A program made the translations under genes and the position numbers. Source: Pseudomonas mosselii (lineage in GTDB: Bacteria > Pseudomonadota > Gammaproteobacteria > Pseudomonadales > Pseudomonadaceae). Taken from it: DNA of 64,000 nt. The DNA is taken from positions 1 through 64,000 of the forward strand of contig NZ_VAUO01000015.1 in the NCBI RefSeq assembly GCF_005796105.1. Direction: 5' to 3'. Positions 25,664 through 34,481 of this stretch are shown one piece after another. Positions within the stretch are counted from its first letter, which is position 1; every line of letters begins with the position of its first letter. The notes below the pieces were generated by a model, which did not search any database, was not told the origin of the DNA, and saw nothing but the letters and a program-made list of their open reading frames with translations.

Positions 25664-27058
25664 ATGCTGAAGAAGCTGTTCCAGTCTTTCCGCCCGCCCG
25701 TCCGGGGCCAACACCACAGGCGCACCACGCCTGAAGTGATCAACAAGAGCCAGCACTCGCTGCAACGCAGCCAGTTCAGCCGCCATGCCGTGAGCATCGT
25801 CGAGCGCTTGCAGTCGGCCGGTTACGAGGCCTACCTGGTTGGCGGTTGCGTACGCGACCTGCTGCTGGGCATCACGCCCAAGGACTTCGATGTCGCCACC
25901 AGCGCTACGCCAGAGCAGGTGCGCGCCGAATTCCGCAATGCCCGCATCATCGGCCGGCGCTTCAAGCTGGTCCACGTGCATTTCGGTCGCGAGATCATCG
26001 AGGTCGCGACCTTCCGCGCGCCGCACTCGGACGAGGACCAGGCCGACAGCCACCGCTCCTCGCACAATGCCAGCGGCCGCATTCTGCGCGACAACGTCTA
26101 CGGCACCCTGGAAGAAGACGCGCAGCGCCGCGACTTCACCATCAACGCGCTGTATTACGACCCGGTCAGCGAGCGCATCCTCGATTACGCCAATGGCATC
26201 CACGACGTTCGCAACCGCCTGCTGCGCCTGATCGGCGACCCGACGCACCGCTACCAGGAAGACCCGGTGCGCATGCTGCGAGCCGTGCGTTTCGCCGCCA
26301 AGCTGGACTTCGGCATCGAGAAGCACACCGTAGCACCGATCCGCGACTTGGCGCGCATGCTGCGGGATATCCCGCCAGCCCGCCTGTTCGAAGAGAGCCT
26401 CAAGCTGTTCCTCAACGGCCAGGGCGCGATCACCTTCGAGATGCTGGTCGACCTGAACCTGTTCGAGCCCCTTTTCCCAGCCAGCAGCCATGCCCTGGAA
26501 GAGCGCCCGACCTACACCCATACCCTGATCAGCCAGGCGCTGGCCAACACCGACCTGCGCGTCAAGCAGGGCAAGCCGGTGACCCCGGCGTTCCTGTTCG
26601 CCGCCCTGCTGTGGCCGGCCCTGCCAAGCCGCGTGCTGTACTTGCAGAGCCAAGGCGTGCCGCCGATTCCAGCCATGAACGGCGCGGCTCACGACCTGAT
26701 CGCCGAGCAGTGCCAGCGTATCGCGATTCCCAAGCGCTTCACCCTGCCGATCCGCGAGATCTGGGACATGCAGGAGCGCCTGCCACGGCGCAGCGGCAAG
26801 CGCGCCGACATGTTGCTGGACAACCCACGCTTTCGCGCCGGCTACGACTTCCTGCTGCTGCGTGAAAGCGCCGGTGAGCAGACCGACGCGCTGGGCCAGT
26901 GGTGGACCGACTACCAGGATGCCAACGACAGCGAACGCCGCGAGATGATCCGCGAGCTGGGCAGCCGTGACGAGGCCGCCGCCCCAGGCACCGGTCCACG
27001 CAAGCGCAAGCGCAGTGGCAGTAAACGCAAGCGTGACGACGAGCAGGCCTGGGATTGA
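25664..27058 (+). CDS. pcnB: Poly(A) polymerase I
   Basis: 464-residue nucleotidyltransferase that adds 3' poly(A) tails and so marks RNAs for decay. The class II polymerase-beta active site is GGCVRDLLLG followed by KDFDVATSA (D74 and D76 as metal ligands). An RRDFTINALYYD motif follows. The C-terminus is a basic tail (KRKRSGSKRKRDDE) typical of the enzyme. A GTG at 25655 would add three residues (MHP); I prefer ATG 25664 (MLKKLFQSFR), the family's N-terminus. folK overlaps its stop. Confidence 0.95.
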   Translation: MLKKLFQSFRPPVRGQHHRRTTPEVINKSQHSLQRSQFSRHAVSIVERLQSAGYEAYLVGGCVRDLLLGITPKDFDVATSATPEQVRAEFRNARIIGRRFKLVHVHFGREIIEVATFRAPHSDEDQADSHRSSHNASGRILRDNVYGTLEEDAQRRDFTINALYYDPVSERILDYANGIHDVRNRLLRLIGDPTHRYQEDPVRMLRAVRFAAKLDFGIEKHTVAPIRDLARMLRDIPPARLFEESLKLFLNGQGAITFEMLVDLNLFEPLFPASSHALEERPTYTHTLISQALANTDLRVKQGKPVTPAFLFAALLWPALPSRVLYLQSQGVPPIPAMNGAAHDLIAEQCQRIAIPKRFTLPIREIWDMQERLPRRSGKRADMLLDNPRFRAGYDFLLLRESAGEQTDALGQWWTDYQDANDSERREMIRELGSRDEAAAPGTGPRKRKRSGSKRKRDDEQAWD

Positions 27059-27537
27059 ACACCACCCGAGCCTTCATCGGCCTGGGCAGCAACCTCGATG
27101 CGCCGGCCGAACAGTTGCGCAGCGCCCTGCAGGCCCTCGACCTGATCGAAGGCAGCCGCCTGGTGGCGGCCTCGGCGCTGTACACCAGCGACTCGCTGTT
27201 GCCGGGCCAGCCGCGTTACACCAACGCGGTGGCCGCGATCGACACCGCGCTCGCGCCACTGGCCCTGTTGGACGCCCTGCAAGCCATCGAAAACGACCAG
27301 GGCCGTGTGCGCGCAGAGCGCTGGGGCCCGCGTACGCTGGACCTCGACGTGCTGTTGTTCGGTGACCAGGTCATCGACCTGCCGCGCCTGAAAGTGCCGC
27401 ACTACCACATGCATGCCCGCCCGTTCGTGCTCTACCCGCTTGCCGAGCTGGTCCCGGAAAGCTTCCGCCTTGCCGATGGCCGCAGTCTCGCGCAAATGCT
27501 TCAAGACTGCCCGTTCGTCGGCCTGGAACGCCTGTAA
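27055..27537 (+). CDS. folK: 6-hydroxymethyl-7,8-dihydropterin pyrophosphokinase (HPPK)
   Basis: 160-residue enzyme that transfers pyrophosphate from ATP to hydroxymethyl-dihydropterin, the step before dihydropteroate synthase (folP, also in this window at 50.1 kb). The motifs IGLGSNL, RWGPRTLDLDVLLFG and PHYHMHARPFVLYPL are complete. The start is a TTG overlapping the pcnB stop by four bases (TTGA); no upstream ATG or GTG is in frame after the pcnB end. Coupled translation with pcnB is likely. Confidence 0.94.
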   Translation: MNTTRAFIGLGSNLDAPAEQLRSALQALDLIEGSRLVAASALYTSDSLLPGQPRYTNAVAAIDTALAPLALLDALQAIENDQGRVRAERWGPRTLDLDVLLFGDQVIDLPRLKVPHYHMHARPFVLYPLAELVPESFRLADGRSLAQMLQDCPFVGLERL

Positions 27538-27557
27538 TTCGGGCGTTTCAGACAGCG

Positions 27558-27596
27558 GTAACGCCAGTAACACCCCTGCCGTAACAATGCGGTAAC
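27558..27596 (+). repeat. Four direct GTAAC repeats upstream of panB
   Basis: GTAAC occurs at 27558-27562, 27567-27571, 27581-27585 and 27592-27596, all in the same direction, with start-to-start spacing 9, 14 and 11. They sit just upstream of a possible -35 (TTGACT, 27604-27609). The word equals one arm of the CbrB dyad at crcZ. Whether a protein binds here is unknown. The rest of 27597-27785 shows no other gene. Confidence 0.4.
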
Positions 27597-27785
27597 AGGG
27601 TCATTGACTTCCCCCACCTCGCTCACGACTATAAGCGTCCCGCGGCACCAACCCGCCGCTATCACCCATTTAGGCCCGGACGGACCTGTGCCCGAACATC
27701 ACAACGATGATGTGCCGCTCCGATTGATGAATACACGCGTTGTACGCAGTCGTCTTTCACAGCGCCTGAACGAGGATGCCCCTAC

Positions 27786-28586
27786 ATGCCTGAAGTAACC
27801 CTGACCACCCTCAATGGCCTGAAGGCCAAGGGTGAAAAAATCACCATGCTGACCTGCTATGACGCCACCTTCGCCAAGGCCGCCAGCGCAGCCGGCGTCG
27901 AAGTGTTGCTGGTGGGCGACTCGCTGGGCATGGTCCTGCAAGGCCATGACAGCACCCTGCCGGTCGACAACGACGACATGGCCTACCACACCGCCTGCGT
28001 CAAACGTGGTAACACAGGTGCACTGATCCTCGCCGACCTGCCGTTCATGGCCCACGCCACCCCCGAACACGCCTTCGCCAACGCCGCCCAACTGATGCGC
28101 GCAGGCGCGCACATGGTCAAGATCGAGGGTGCAGCGTGGTTGGCCGACACTATTGGACGGCTAGCCGAGCGTGGTGTACCGGTTTGTGCGCACATGGGCC
28201 TCACGCCACAGACCGTGAATGTGCTTGGCGGCTACAAGGTCCAAGGTCGCCAGGAAGCCCAGGCGCGGCAGATGCGCGCCGACGCCATCGCCCTGGAGCA
28301 GGCCGGCGCAGCGATGCTGCTGCTCGAATGCGTGCCCAGCGAGCTGGCCGCCGAAATCACCCAGGCGGTAGGCATTCCGGTCATCGGTATCGGCGCAGGC
28401 AGCGCGACCGATGGCCAGGTGCTGGTGCTGCACGACATGCTCGGGCTGTCGCTCAGTGGCCACGTGCCGAAATTCGTGAAGAACTTCATGCACGGCCAAC
28501 CCGATATCCAGAGTGCCCTGGCGGCCTACGTACAGGCTGTGAAAGACGTCAGTTTCCCCGCCAGCGAACATGGGTTCAGCGCATGA
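27786..28586 (+). CDS. panB: 3-methyl-2-oxobutanoate hydroxymethyltransferase
   Basis: 266-residue enzyme that makes ketopantoate from 2-oxoisovalerate (a valine-pathway intermediate, linking it to the ilv operon here) and methylene-tetrahydrofolate. Motifs: MLTCYDATFAKAAS near the N-terminus, VEVLLVGDSLGMVLQG, and GIGAGSATDGQVLVLHDMLG. The ATG has GAGGA upstream. panC overlaps its stop by four bases (ATGA). Mg2+-dependent, cytoplasmic, decameric in the family. Confidence 0.97.
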   Translation: MPEVTLTTLNGLKAKGEKITMLTCYDATFAKAASAAGVEVLLVGDSLGMVLQGHDSTLPVDNDDMAYHTACVKRGNTGALILADLPFMAHATPEHAFANAAQLMRAGAHMVKIEGAAWLADTIGRLAERGVPVCAHMGLTPQTVNVLGGYKVQGRQEAQARQMRADAIALEQAGAAMLLLECVPSELAAEITQAVGIPVIGIGAGSATDGQVLVLHDMLGLSLSGHVPKFVKNFMHGQPDIQSALAAYVQAVKDVSFPASEHGFSA

Positions 28587-29446
28587 ATACCGTCAAGACC
28601 GTCCGTGAACTGCGCGCTGCCGTGGCGCGCGCCCGAGGCGAGGGCAAGCGCATCGGCTTCGTGCCGACCATGGGCAACCTGCACAGCGGGCATGCCGCCC
28701 TGGTGACCAAGGCCGCCCAACGTGCCGACTTCGTGGTGGCGAGCATCTTCGTCAACCCGCTGCAATTCGGTGCCGGCGAAGACCTCGACAAGTACCCACG
28801 CACCCTCGCCGCCGACCAGGAAACACTGCTCCAGGCCGGCTGCCACCTGCTGTTCGCCCCCAGCGTCGAAGAAATGTACCCCGACGGCATGGCCGTACAG
28901 ACCCGGGTCAGCGTGCCACAGTTGTCCGAAGGCCTGTGCGGCGCCAGCCGCCCAGGGCACTTCGAGGGTGTAGCGACCGTGGTCAGCAAGCTGTTCAACA
29001 TGGTCCAGCCCGACCTGGCGGTGTTCGGCGAGAAAGACTTCCAGCAACTGGCGGTGATCCGCGCGATGGTGCGCGACCTGAACATGCCGATCCAGATCAT
29101 CGGCGAGCCGACCGTGCGTGCCGAAGACGGCCTGGCGCTGTCGTCGCGCAATGGTTACCTAAGCGCAGAACAGCGTGCTGCCGCGCCTGCACTGTACCGC
29201 GTACTGGGCAGCATCGCCGAAGCGATCCGCCATGGCCGACGCGACTTCGACGCGCTGCTTGCCGAGGGCCAGGCGCATCTGGAGGCCGCAGGGTTTCGCA
29301 AGGACTACCTGGAAGTGCGCCATGCCCTGACCCTGCGCCCGGCGCAACTCGATGACCGTGACCTGGTGGTGATCGCGGCCGCGTACCTGGGTAACACGCG
29401 CCTGATCGACAACCTGTACCTGCACCTGGCAGCCCCGACCGCCTGA
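28583..29446 (+). CDS. panC: Pantothenate synthetase
   Basis: 287-residue ligase that joins pantoate and beta-alanine with ATP to form pantothenate. ATP-grasping motifs are PTMGNLHSGHAALV (HIGH-like) and GEKDFQQL, with the KMSKS-like SSRNGYLS region. The ATG overlaps the panB stop by four bases. panD, which supplies beta-alanine and follows panC in P. aeruginosa, is not here: pgi follows after a hairpin. Confidence 0.97.
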   Translation: MNTVKTVRELRAAVARARGEGKRIGFVPTMGNLHSGHAALVTKAAQRADFVVASIFVNPLQFGAGEDLDKYPRTLAADQETLLQAGCHLLFAPSVEEMYPDGMAVQTRVSVPQLSEGLCGASRPGHFEGVATVVSKLFNMVQPDLAVFGEKDFQQLAVIRAMVRDLNMPIQIIGEPTVRAEDGLALSSRNGYLSAEQRAAAPALYRVLGSIAEAIRHGRRDFDALLAEGQAHLEAAGFRKDYLEVRHALTLRPAQLDDRDLVVIAAAYLGNTRLIDNLYLHLAAPTA

Positions 29447-29455
29447 GGTACACCG

Positions 29456-29484
29456 TGTAGGCGCGGCCGCGTGCCGCGCCTACA
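29456..29484 (+). terminator. Perfect hairpin after panC
   Basis: A 12-bp perfect stem TGTAGGCGCGGC / GCCGCGCCTACA with a CGCGT loop, nine bases past the panC stop. There is no U run. It resembles a half REP element of the TGTAGG type and may act as terminator or mRNA stabiliser. Confidence 0.55.
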
Positions 29485-29631
29485 CTGATCGCGCCAGCTG
29501 GCAGGAAAATTTCATCCGCCGCCTCACCCTGGCCATTCCCGCCTTGCGACCAATGCCTATAATGAGCAGCTTGCAACTGGCAAAGGTTGCCAGTGTCATA
29601 GCCTGACCATGCACCAAGGAAACCATCCGCA

Positions 29632-31296
29632 ATGGCGTATTACCGTACACCCCACGATGTGACGGCGCTGCCTGCCTGGCAGGCGCTTCAGCAACACCGC
29701 GACGCCATGCAGGGCTTCAGCATGCGCGAAGCCTTCGCCGCCGACAGCAAGCGCTTCGAACAATTTTCCCTGAGCTGCTGCGGGCTGTTCCTCGACTACT
29801 CGAAGAACCTCATCGACGAAAAAGCCCGCGAGCTGCTGGTCAACCTGGCCACTGAAGTCGAACTGGGCGACGCCATCAAGTCGATGTTCAGCGGCGAGAT
29901 CATCAACGCCTCCGAAGGCCGCCCAGTGCTGCACACCGCCCTGCGCCGCCCGGTCGGCGACAAGCTGAGCGTCAACGGCGTCAACGTGATGCCCGACGTG
30001 CACAAGGTACTCAACCAGATCACCGAACTGGTCGGGCGCATCCACGATGGCCTGTGGCGCGGCTACAGCGAAAAGCCAATCACCGACGTGGTGAACATCG
30101 GCATCGGTGGCTCGTTCCTGGGCCCCGAGCTGGTTTCCGAGGCCCTGCTGCCCTATGCCCAGCGCGGCGTACGCTGCCACTACCTGGCCAATATCGACGG
30201 CAGTGAATTCCATGAGCTGTCGGCCAACTTGCGCGCCGAAACCACCCTGTTCATCGTCTCGTCGAAGTCGTTCAACACCCTCGAGACCCTGAAGAACGCC
30301 ATGGCCGCGCGTACCTGGTATCTGGCCCAGGGCGGTTCGGAAGCCGAGTTGTATCGCCACTTCATTGCCGTGTCGAGCAACAAGGCCGCAGCGGTGGCCT
30401 TCGGCATCCGCGAAGAGAACATCTTCCCGATGTGGGACTGGGTGGGGGGGCGCTACTCGCTGTGGTCGGCCATCGGCCTGCCAATCGCCCTGGCCATCGG
30501 CACCGCCAACTTCAAGGAGCTGCTGTCCGGCGCCTATACCATGGACCAGCACTTCCAGACCGCGCCGTTCGACAAGAACATGCCGGTACTGCTGGCCCTG
30601 CTGGGGGTGTGGTACGGCAACTTCTGGGGTGCCCAGGCTCACGCGATCCTGCCCTACGACCACTACCTGCGCAATATCACCAAGCACTTGCAGCAACTGG
30701 ACATGGAGTCCAACGGCAAGAGCGTGCTGCAAGATGGCAGCCCGGTCAAAACCGACACCGGGCCGGTGATCTGGGGCGGCGTCGGCTGCAACGGCCAGCA
30801 TGCCTACCATCAGCTGCTGCACCAAGGCACGCAGTTGATCCCGGCCGACTTCATCGTACCGGTGGTCAGCTTCAACCCGGTGGCCGACCATCACCAGTGG
30901 CTGTACGCCAACTGCCTGTCGCAAAGCCAGGCGCTTATGCTCGGAAAGACCCGTGAGGAAGCCGAAGCCGAGCTGCGCGCCAAGGGCCTGAACGAAGCCG
31001 ATATCGCCAAGCTCGCACCGCACAAGGTCATTCCGGGCAACCGCCCGAGCAACACCCTGGTGGTCGAGCGCATCAGCCCACGTCGTCTGGGCGCGCTGGT
31101 GGCGATGTATGAACACAAGGTATTCGTGCAGAGCGTGATCTGGGGTATCAACGCCTTCGACCAATGGGGCGTGGAGCTGGGCAAGGAGTTGGGCAAGGGG
31201 GTCTACCAGCGCCTGGTCGGCAGCCTGGAAGACAGCGCCGAAGATGGCTCGACCCAGGGCCTGATCAACTACTTCCGCGGGCGTCACCGCGGCTGA
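29632..31296 (+). CDS. pgi: Glucose-6-phosphate isomerase
   Basis: 554-residue enzyme interconverting glucose-6-phosphate and fructose-6-phosphate. Signature segments: VNIGIGGSFLGPELVSEAL, SSKSFNTLETLKNA, MWDWVGGRYSLWSAIGLP and GKELGKGVYQRL. The ATG has AAGGAAACC upstream. In pseudomonads, which lack phosphofructokinase, it mainly works toward hexose phosphate synthesis and the cyclic Entner-Doudoroff route. Placed alone between panC and acs. Length normal. Confidence 0.97.
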   Translation: MAYYRTPHDVTALPAWQALQQHRDAMQGFSMREAFAADSKRFEQFSLSCCGLFLDYSKNLIDEKARELLVNLATEVELGDAIKSMFSGEIINASEGRPVLHTALRRPVGDKLSVNGVNVMPDVHKVLNQITELVGRIHDGLWRGYSEKPITDVVNIGIGGSFLGPELVSEALLPYAQRGVRCHYLANIDGSEFHELSANLRAETTLFIVSSKSFNTLETLKNAMAARTWYLAQGGSEAELYRHFIAVSSNKAAAVAFGIREENIFPMWDWVGGRYSLWSAIGLPIALAIGTANFKELLSGAYTMDQHFQTAPFDKNMPVLLALLGVWYGNFWGAQAHAILPYDHYLRNITKHLQQLDMESNGKSVLQDGSPVKTDTGPVIWGGVGCNGQHAYHQLLHQGTQLIPADFIVPVVSFNPVADHHQWLYANCLSQSQALMLGKTREEAEAELRAKGLNEADIAKLAPHKVIPGNRPSNTLVVERISPRRLGALVAMYEHKVFVQSVIWGINAFDQWGVELGKELGKGVYQRLVGSLEDSAEDGSTQGLINYFRGRHRG

Positions 31297-31356
31297 TATC
31301 GAGCTGATGCACCGCCGCCCTCACGGACCTGCAAATAAATCGCTGATTTGCACTGG

Positions 31357-31445
31357 CCTGTGGGAGCGGCTTCAGCCGCGAACACCGGCAAAGCCGGTGC
31401 CATCCACCGCGTCGTCTGCTTCGCGGCTAAAGCCGCTCCCACAGG
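31357..31445. repeat. Paired REP element (GGGAGCGGC type)
   Basis: Inverted arms CCTGTGGGAGCGGCTTCAGC (from 31357) and its near complement ending GCCGCTCCCACAGG (to 31445), each with a TTCGCGG core, separated by about 37 bases that contain an internal ACCGGCAAAGCCGGT palindrome. Typical intergenic REP pair of the P. putida group, between pgi and acs. Confidence 0.85.
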
Positions 31446-31557
31446 GTACGCGCTGATCACACGATCACAGTGCTTTCAGGAACACACCCACCTTCTACAC
31501 TGTCCATCGAATAGCCGTTGCAGTCCCTCGCCCCTAACAAGAGCAGGACCACCCGCC

Positions 31558-33492
31558 ATGTTCGATATCCGCAACTACCCGCAAGCCCTGGCCACCTGCC
31601 AGGCCGCCGAACTGACCGACGCCGACTACCAACGCCTCTATCGCCAGTCCATCGACGATCCCGACACATTCTGGGCCGAGCAGGCCAAACGCCTGGACTG
31701 GATCAAACCCTGGTCGAGCGTGCAGCAATGCGACCTGAATACGGGCAAGGCACGCTGGTTCGACGGTGGTCAGCTCAACGTCAGCTACAACTGCATCGAC
31801 CGCCACCTCGCCCTGCGCGGCGAGCAAACCGCCTTGCTCTGGGAAGGCGATGCGCCGGGCGACAGCAAGGCCATCAGCTACCGCGAGCTGCACCGCCAGG
31901 TATGCCGCCTGGCCAACGCGCTCAAGGCGCGTGGCGTGAAAAAAGGCGACCGGGTGTGCATCTACATGCCGATGATCCCCGAAGCCGCTTACGCCATGCT
32001 CGCCTGCACGCGCATCGGCGCCCTCCATTCGGTGGTGTTCGGCGGTTTTTCCCCCGACGCGCTGCGTGACCGTATCCTCGACGCCGACTGCCATACCGTG
32101 ATTACCGCAGACGAAGGCGTGCGCGGCGGAAAGCGCGTGCCACTCAAGCACAATGTCGACAAGGCCCTGGCCAGTTGCCCGGCGGTCAGCAGCGTACTGG
32201 TCGTCAAGCGCACCGGTGGCGACATCGCCTGGAGCGAGGGCCGCGACCTTTGGTACCACGAGGCCACGCAACAGGCCGACGAGGACTGCCCGCCCGAAGC
32301 CATGGAAGCCGAAGACCCGCTGTTCATCCTTTATACCTCCGGCAGCACCGGCAAGCCCAAGGGTGTGCTGCACACCACCGGCGGCTACCTACTGCACGCC
32401 ACGATGACGTTCAAGGTAGTGTTCGACTACCGCGACGGCGAGGTGTTCTGGTGCACCGCTGACGTGGGCTGGGTCACCGGCCACAGCTATATCGTCTACG
32501 GCCCGTTGGCCAACGGTGCGACCTCGCTGATGTTCGAGGGTGTGCCCAACTACCCTGATACCTCGCGCTTCTGGCAGGTGGTGGACAAGCATCAGGTGAA
32601 CATCTTCTATACCGCGCCGACGGCCTTGCGCGCCTTGATGCGTGAAGGCGCAGCGCCACTGCAAAGCACCTCGCGGGCTAGCCTGCGCCTGTTGGGCAGC
32701 GTCGGTGAGCCGATCAACCCGGAAGCCTGGGAATGGTATTTCGAGGCCGTCGGGCAGCAGCGCTGCCCCATCGTCGATACCTGGTGGCAGACTGAAACCG
32801 GCGGCATCATGCTCACCCCGCTGCCCGGCACGCCACGCCTCAAGCCCGGTTGCGCCACGCAGCCGATGTTCGGCGTGCAACCGGTGCTGCTGGACGATCA
32901 AGGCAAGCTCATCGAAGGGCCAGGCACCGGACTGCTGGCGATCAAAGCCAGTTGGCCGGGGCAGATCCGCAGCGTCTATGGCGATCACCAGCGCATGGTC
33001 GACACCTATTTCAAACCCCTGCCCGGCTACTACTTCACCGGCGACGGCGCGCGCCGCGATGCCGACGGCGACTATTGGATCACCGGGCGCATCGATGATG
33101 TGATCAACGTCTCCGGGCACCGCATCGGTACCGCCGAGGTAGAAAGCGCGCTGGTGCTGCACGCGCGCATCGCCGAAGCAGCCGTGGTCGGTTACCCCCA
33201 CGATCTCAAGGGCCAGGGCGTGTATGCGTTCGTCACCCCGATGCACGGCGTAACCCCGGACGATGCGCTAAAGGCCGAGCTGCTGGCGCTGGTGAGCAAG
33301 GAGATCGGCAGCTTCGCCAAGCCGGAGTTGATTCAATGGGCGCCGGCCTTGCCCAAGACCCGCTCGGGCAAGATCATGCGGCGTATACTGCGCAAGATCG
33401 CCTGCAACGAACTGGACAACCTGGGAGATACCTCGACCCTCGCTGACCCCAGCGTTGTCCAGGACCTGATCGACAAGCGCCTCAACACCTAA
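31558..33492 (+). CDS. acsB: Acetyl-CoA synthetase
   Basis: 644-residue AMP-forming acetate-CoA ligase that activates acetate for the glyoxylate shunt and acetylation. Motifs: YTSGSTGKPKG (ATP loop), WWQTETGG, YFTGDGARRD, and the C-terminal acetylatable lysine in PKTRSGKIMRR. ATG 31558 (MFDIRNYPQA) is chosen; the longer frame to 31348 runs through the REP element. It corresponds to the second acs gene of pseudomonads, located after pgi. Control by CbrAB/Crc is plausible but not shown by sequence. Confidence 0.95.
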   Translation: MFDIRNYPQALATCQAAELTDADYQRLYRQSIDDPDTFWAEQAKRLDWIKPWSSVQQCDLNTGKARWFDGGQLNVSYNCIDRHLALRGEQTALLWEGDAPGDSKAISYRELHRQVCRLANALKARGVKKGDRVCIYMPMIPEAAYAMLACTRIGALHSVVFGGFSPDALRDRILDADCHTVITADEGVRGGKRVPLKHNVDKALASCPAVSSVLVVKRTGGDIAWSEGRDLWYHEATQQADEDCPPEAMEAEDPLFILYTSGSTGKPKGVLHTTGGYLLHATMTFKVVFDYRDGEVFWCTADVGWVTGHSYIVYGPLANGATSLMFEGVPNYPDTSRFWQVVDKHQVNIFYTAPTALRALMREGAAPLQSTSRASLRLLGSVGEPINPEAWEWYFEAVGQQRCPIVDTWWQTETGGIMLTPLPGTPRLKPGCATQPMFGVQPVLLDDQGKLIEGPGTGLLAIKASWPGQIRSVYGDHQRMVDTYFKPLPGYYFTGDGARRDADGDYWITGRIDDVINVSGHRIGTAEVESALVLHARIAEAAVVGYPHDLKGQGVYAFVTPMHGVTPDDALKAELLALVSKEIGSFAKPELIQWAPALPKTRSGKIMRRILRKIACNELDNLGDTSTLADPSVVQDLIDKRLNT

Positions 33493-33532
33493 CCTGCGGC
33501 CCCCTCGGCGGCCGCCTCAGCGCAAGGCCGCC

Positions 33533-34402
33533 ATGGAAGCTCTACGCCGTCGCATCGAAACCCAGGTCATGAGCCTTACCGGCCTGGCCCTCGGCCAGCT
33601 CGATCTGGAGTCGCCCAAAGGCGACCCAGGCCTGTTTGGCCCGCAGAGCATCAGCTGGCAGGTGCACGGCGACTTTCCCAGCATGCTGGTCGGCGGCATC
33701 AGCGCGTTGATGCTGCAACTGCTGCATCCGTTGGCGCTGGCGGGCGTGTGGGATCATTCGAATTTCCGCCAGGACTTGCTCGGGCGCCTGCGCCGCACCA
33801 GCCAGTTCATCTCCGGTACGACCTTCGGCTCGACCCGCGACGCCGAATGGCTGATCGACAAGGTGCGCAGCATTCACCTGCAAGTAGTCGGCATCGCCCC
33901 CGATGGGCGCGCGTACGCGGCCAGCGACCCCGATCTGCTGACCTGGGTGCATGTGGCAGAAGTCAGCAGTTTTCTCGCCGCCCACCTGCGTTATCGCAAC
34001 CCCGCCTTGCCGCGCGCCAGGCAGGACGCTTACTACAACGAAATCGCCCTGATCGCCGAACGCCTGGGCGCGCGCGACGTGCCGCGCTCCTGCGCTGAAG
34101 TCGAGGCGTATCTGCAGCGTATGCGCCCACAACTGCAATGCGATGCGCGTAGCCTCGAGGTGATCGACATCCTGCTGCAAGCGCCGGCACCCAGCCGCAT
34201 GGCGCAGCCAGTGGGCAAACTGATGCTCAAGGCCGGGGTCGACCTGCTGCCGGACTGGGCCGCACAGATGCTCGGCCTGACGCAGACACCGTTGCAGCGG
34301 CGCATGGTACGCCTGGGCCTGGCCCAGACGGCCCAGTTGCTGCGCTGGGCCATGCGTGATGGCTCGGCGCATCGCGCCAGACGCCGCATGGGCCTTGAAT
34401 AA
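33533..34402 (+). CDS. MpaB / rubber-oxygenase-like (DUF2236) protein
   Basis: 289-residue protein of the DUF2236 family, heme-dependent oxygenase-like fold. Motifs: LMLQLLHPLALAGVWDHSNF (about 62-81), GTTFGSTRDAE and WVHVAEVSSFL, whose His is the family's likely axial heme ligand. No signal peptide. Family members include the latex-clearing rubber oxygenase and the fungal MpaB oxygenase; the bacterial short forms have no assigned substrate. It follows acs by 40 bases. Confidence 0.82.
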   Translation: MEALRRRIETQVMSLTGLALGQLDLESPKGDPGLFGPQSISWQVHGDFPSMLVGGISALMLQLLHPLALAGVWDHSNFRQDLLGRLRRTSQFISGTTFGSTRDAEWLIDKVRSIHLQVVGIAPDGRAYAASDPDLLTWVHVAEVSSFLAAHLRYRNPALPRARQDAYYNEIALIAERLGARDVPRSCAEVEAYLQRMRPQLQCDARSLEVIDILLQAPAPSRMAQPVGKLMLKAGVDLLPDWAAQMLGLTQTPLQRRMVRLGLAQTAQLLRWAMRDGSAHRARRRMGLE

Positions 34403-34481
34403 GGTATTTTGGTGGCCTCAGCGGAACCCGTTTAACGTGCCATACTCCAAGCTCACCAGCCTGATACAGACGATGCGACAC

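Noticed and set aside
27604..27798. 64-codon frame before panB
   Set aside because: No ribosome binding site; overlaps the possible promoter and the panB start in another frame.
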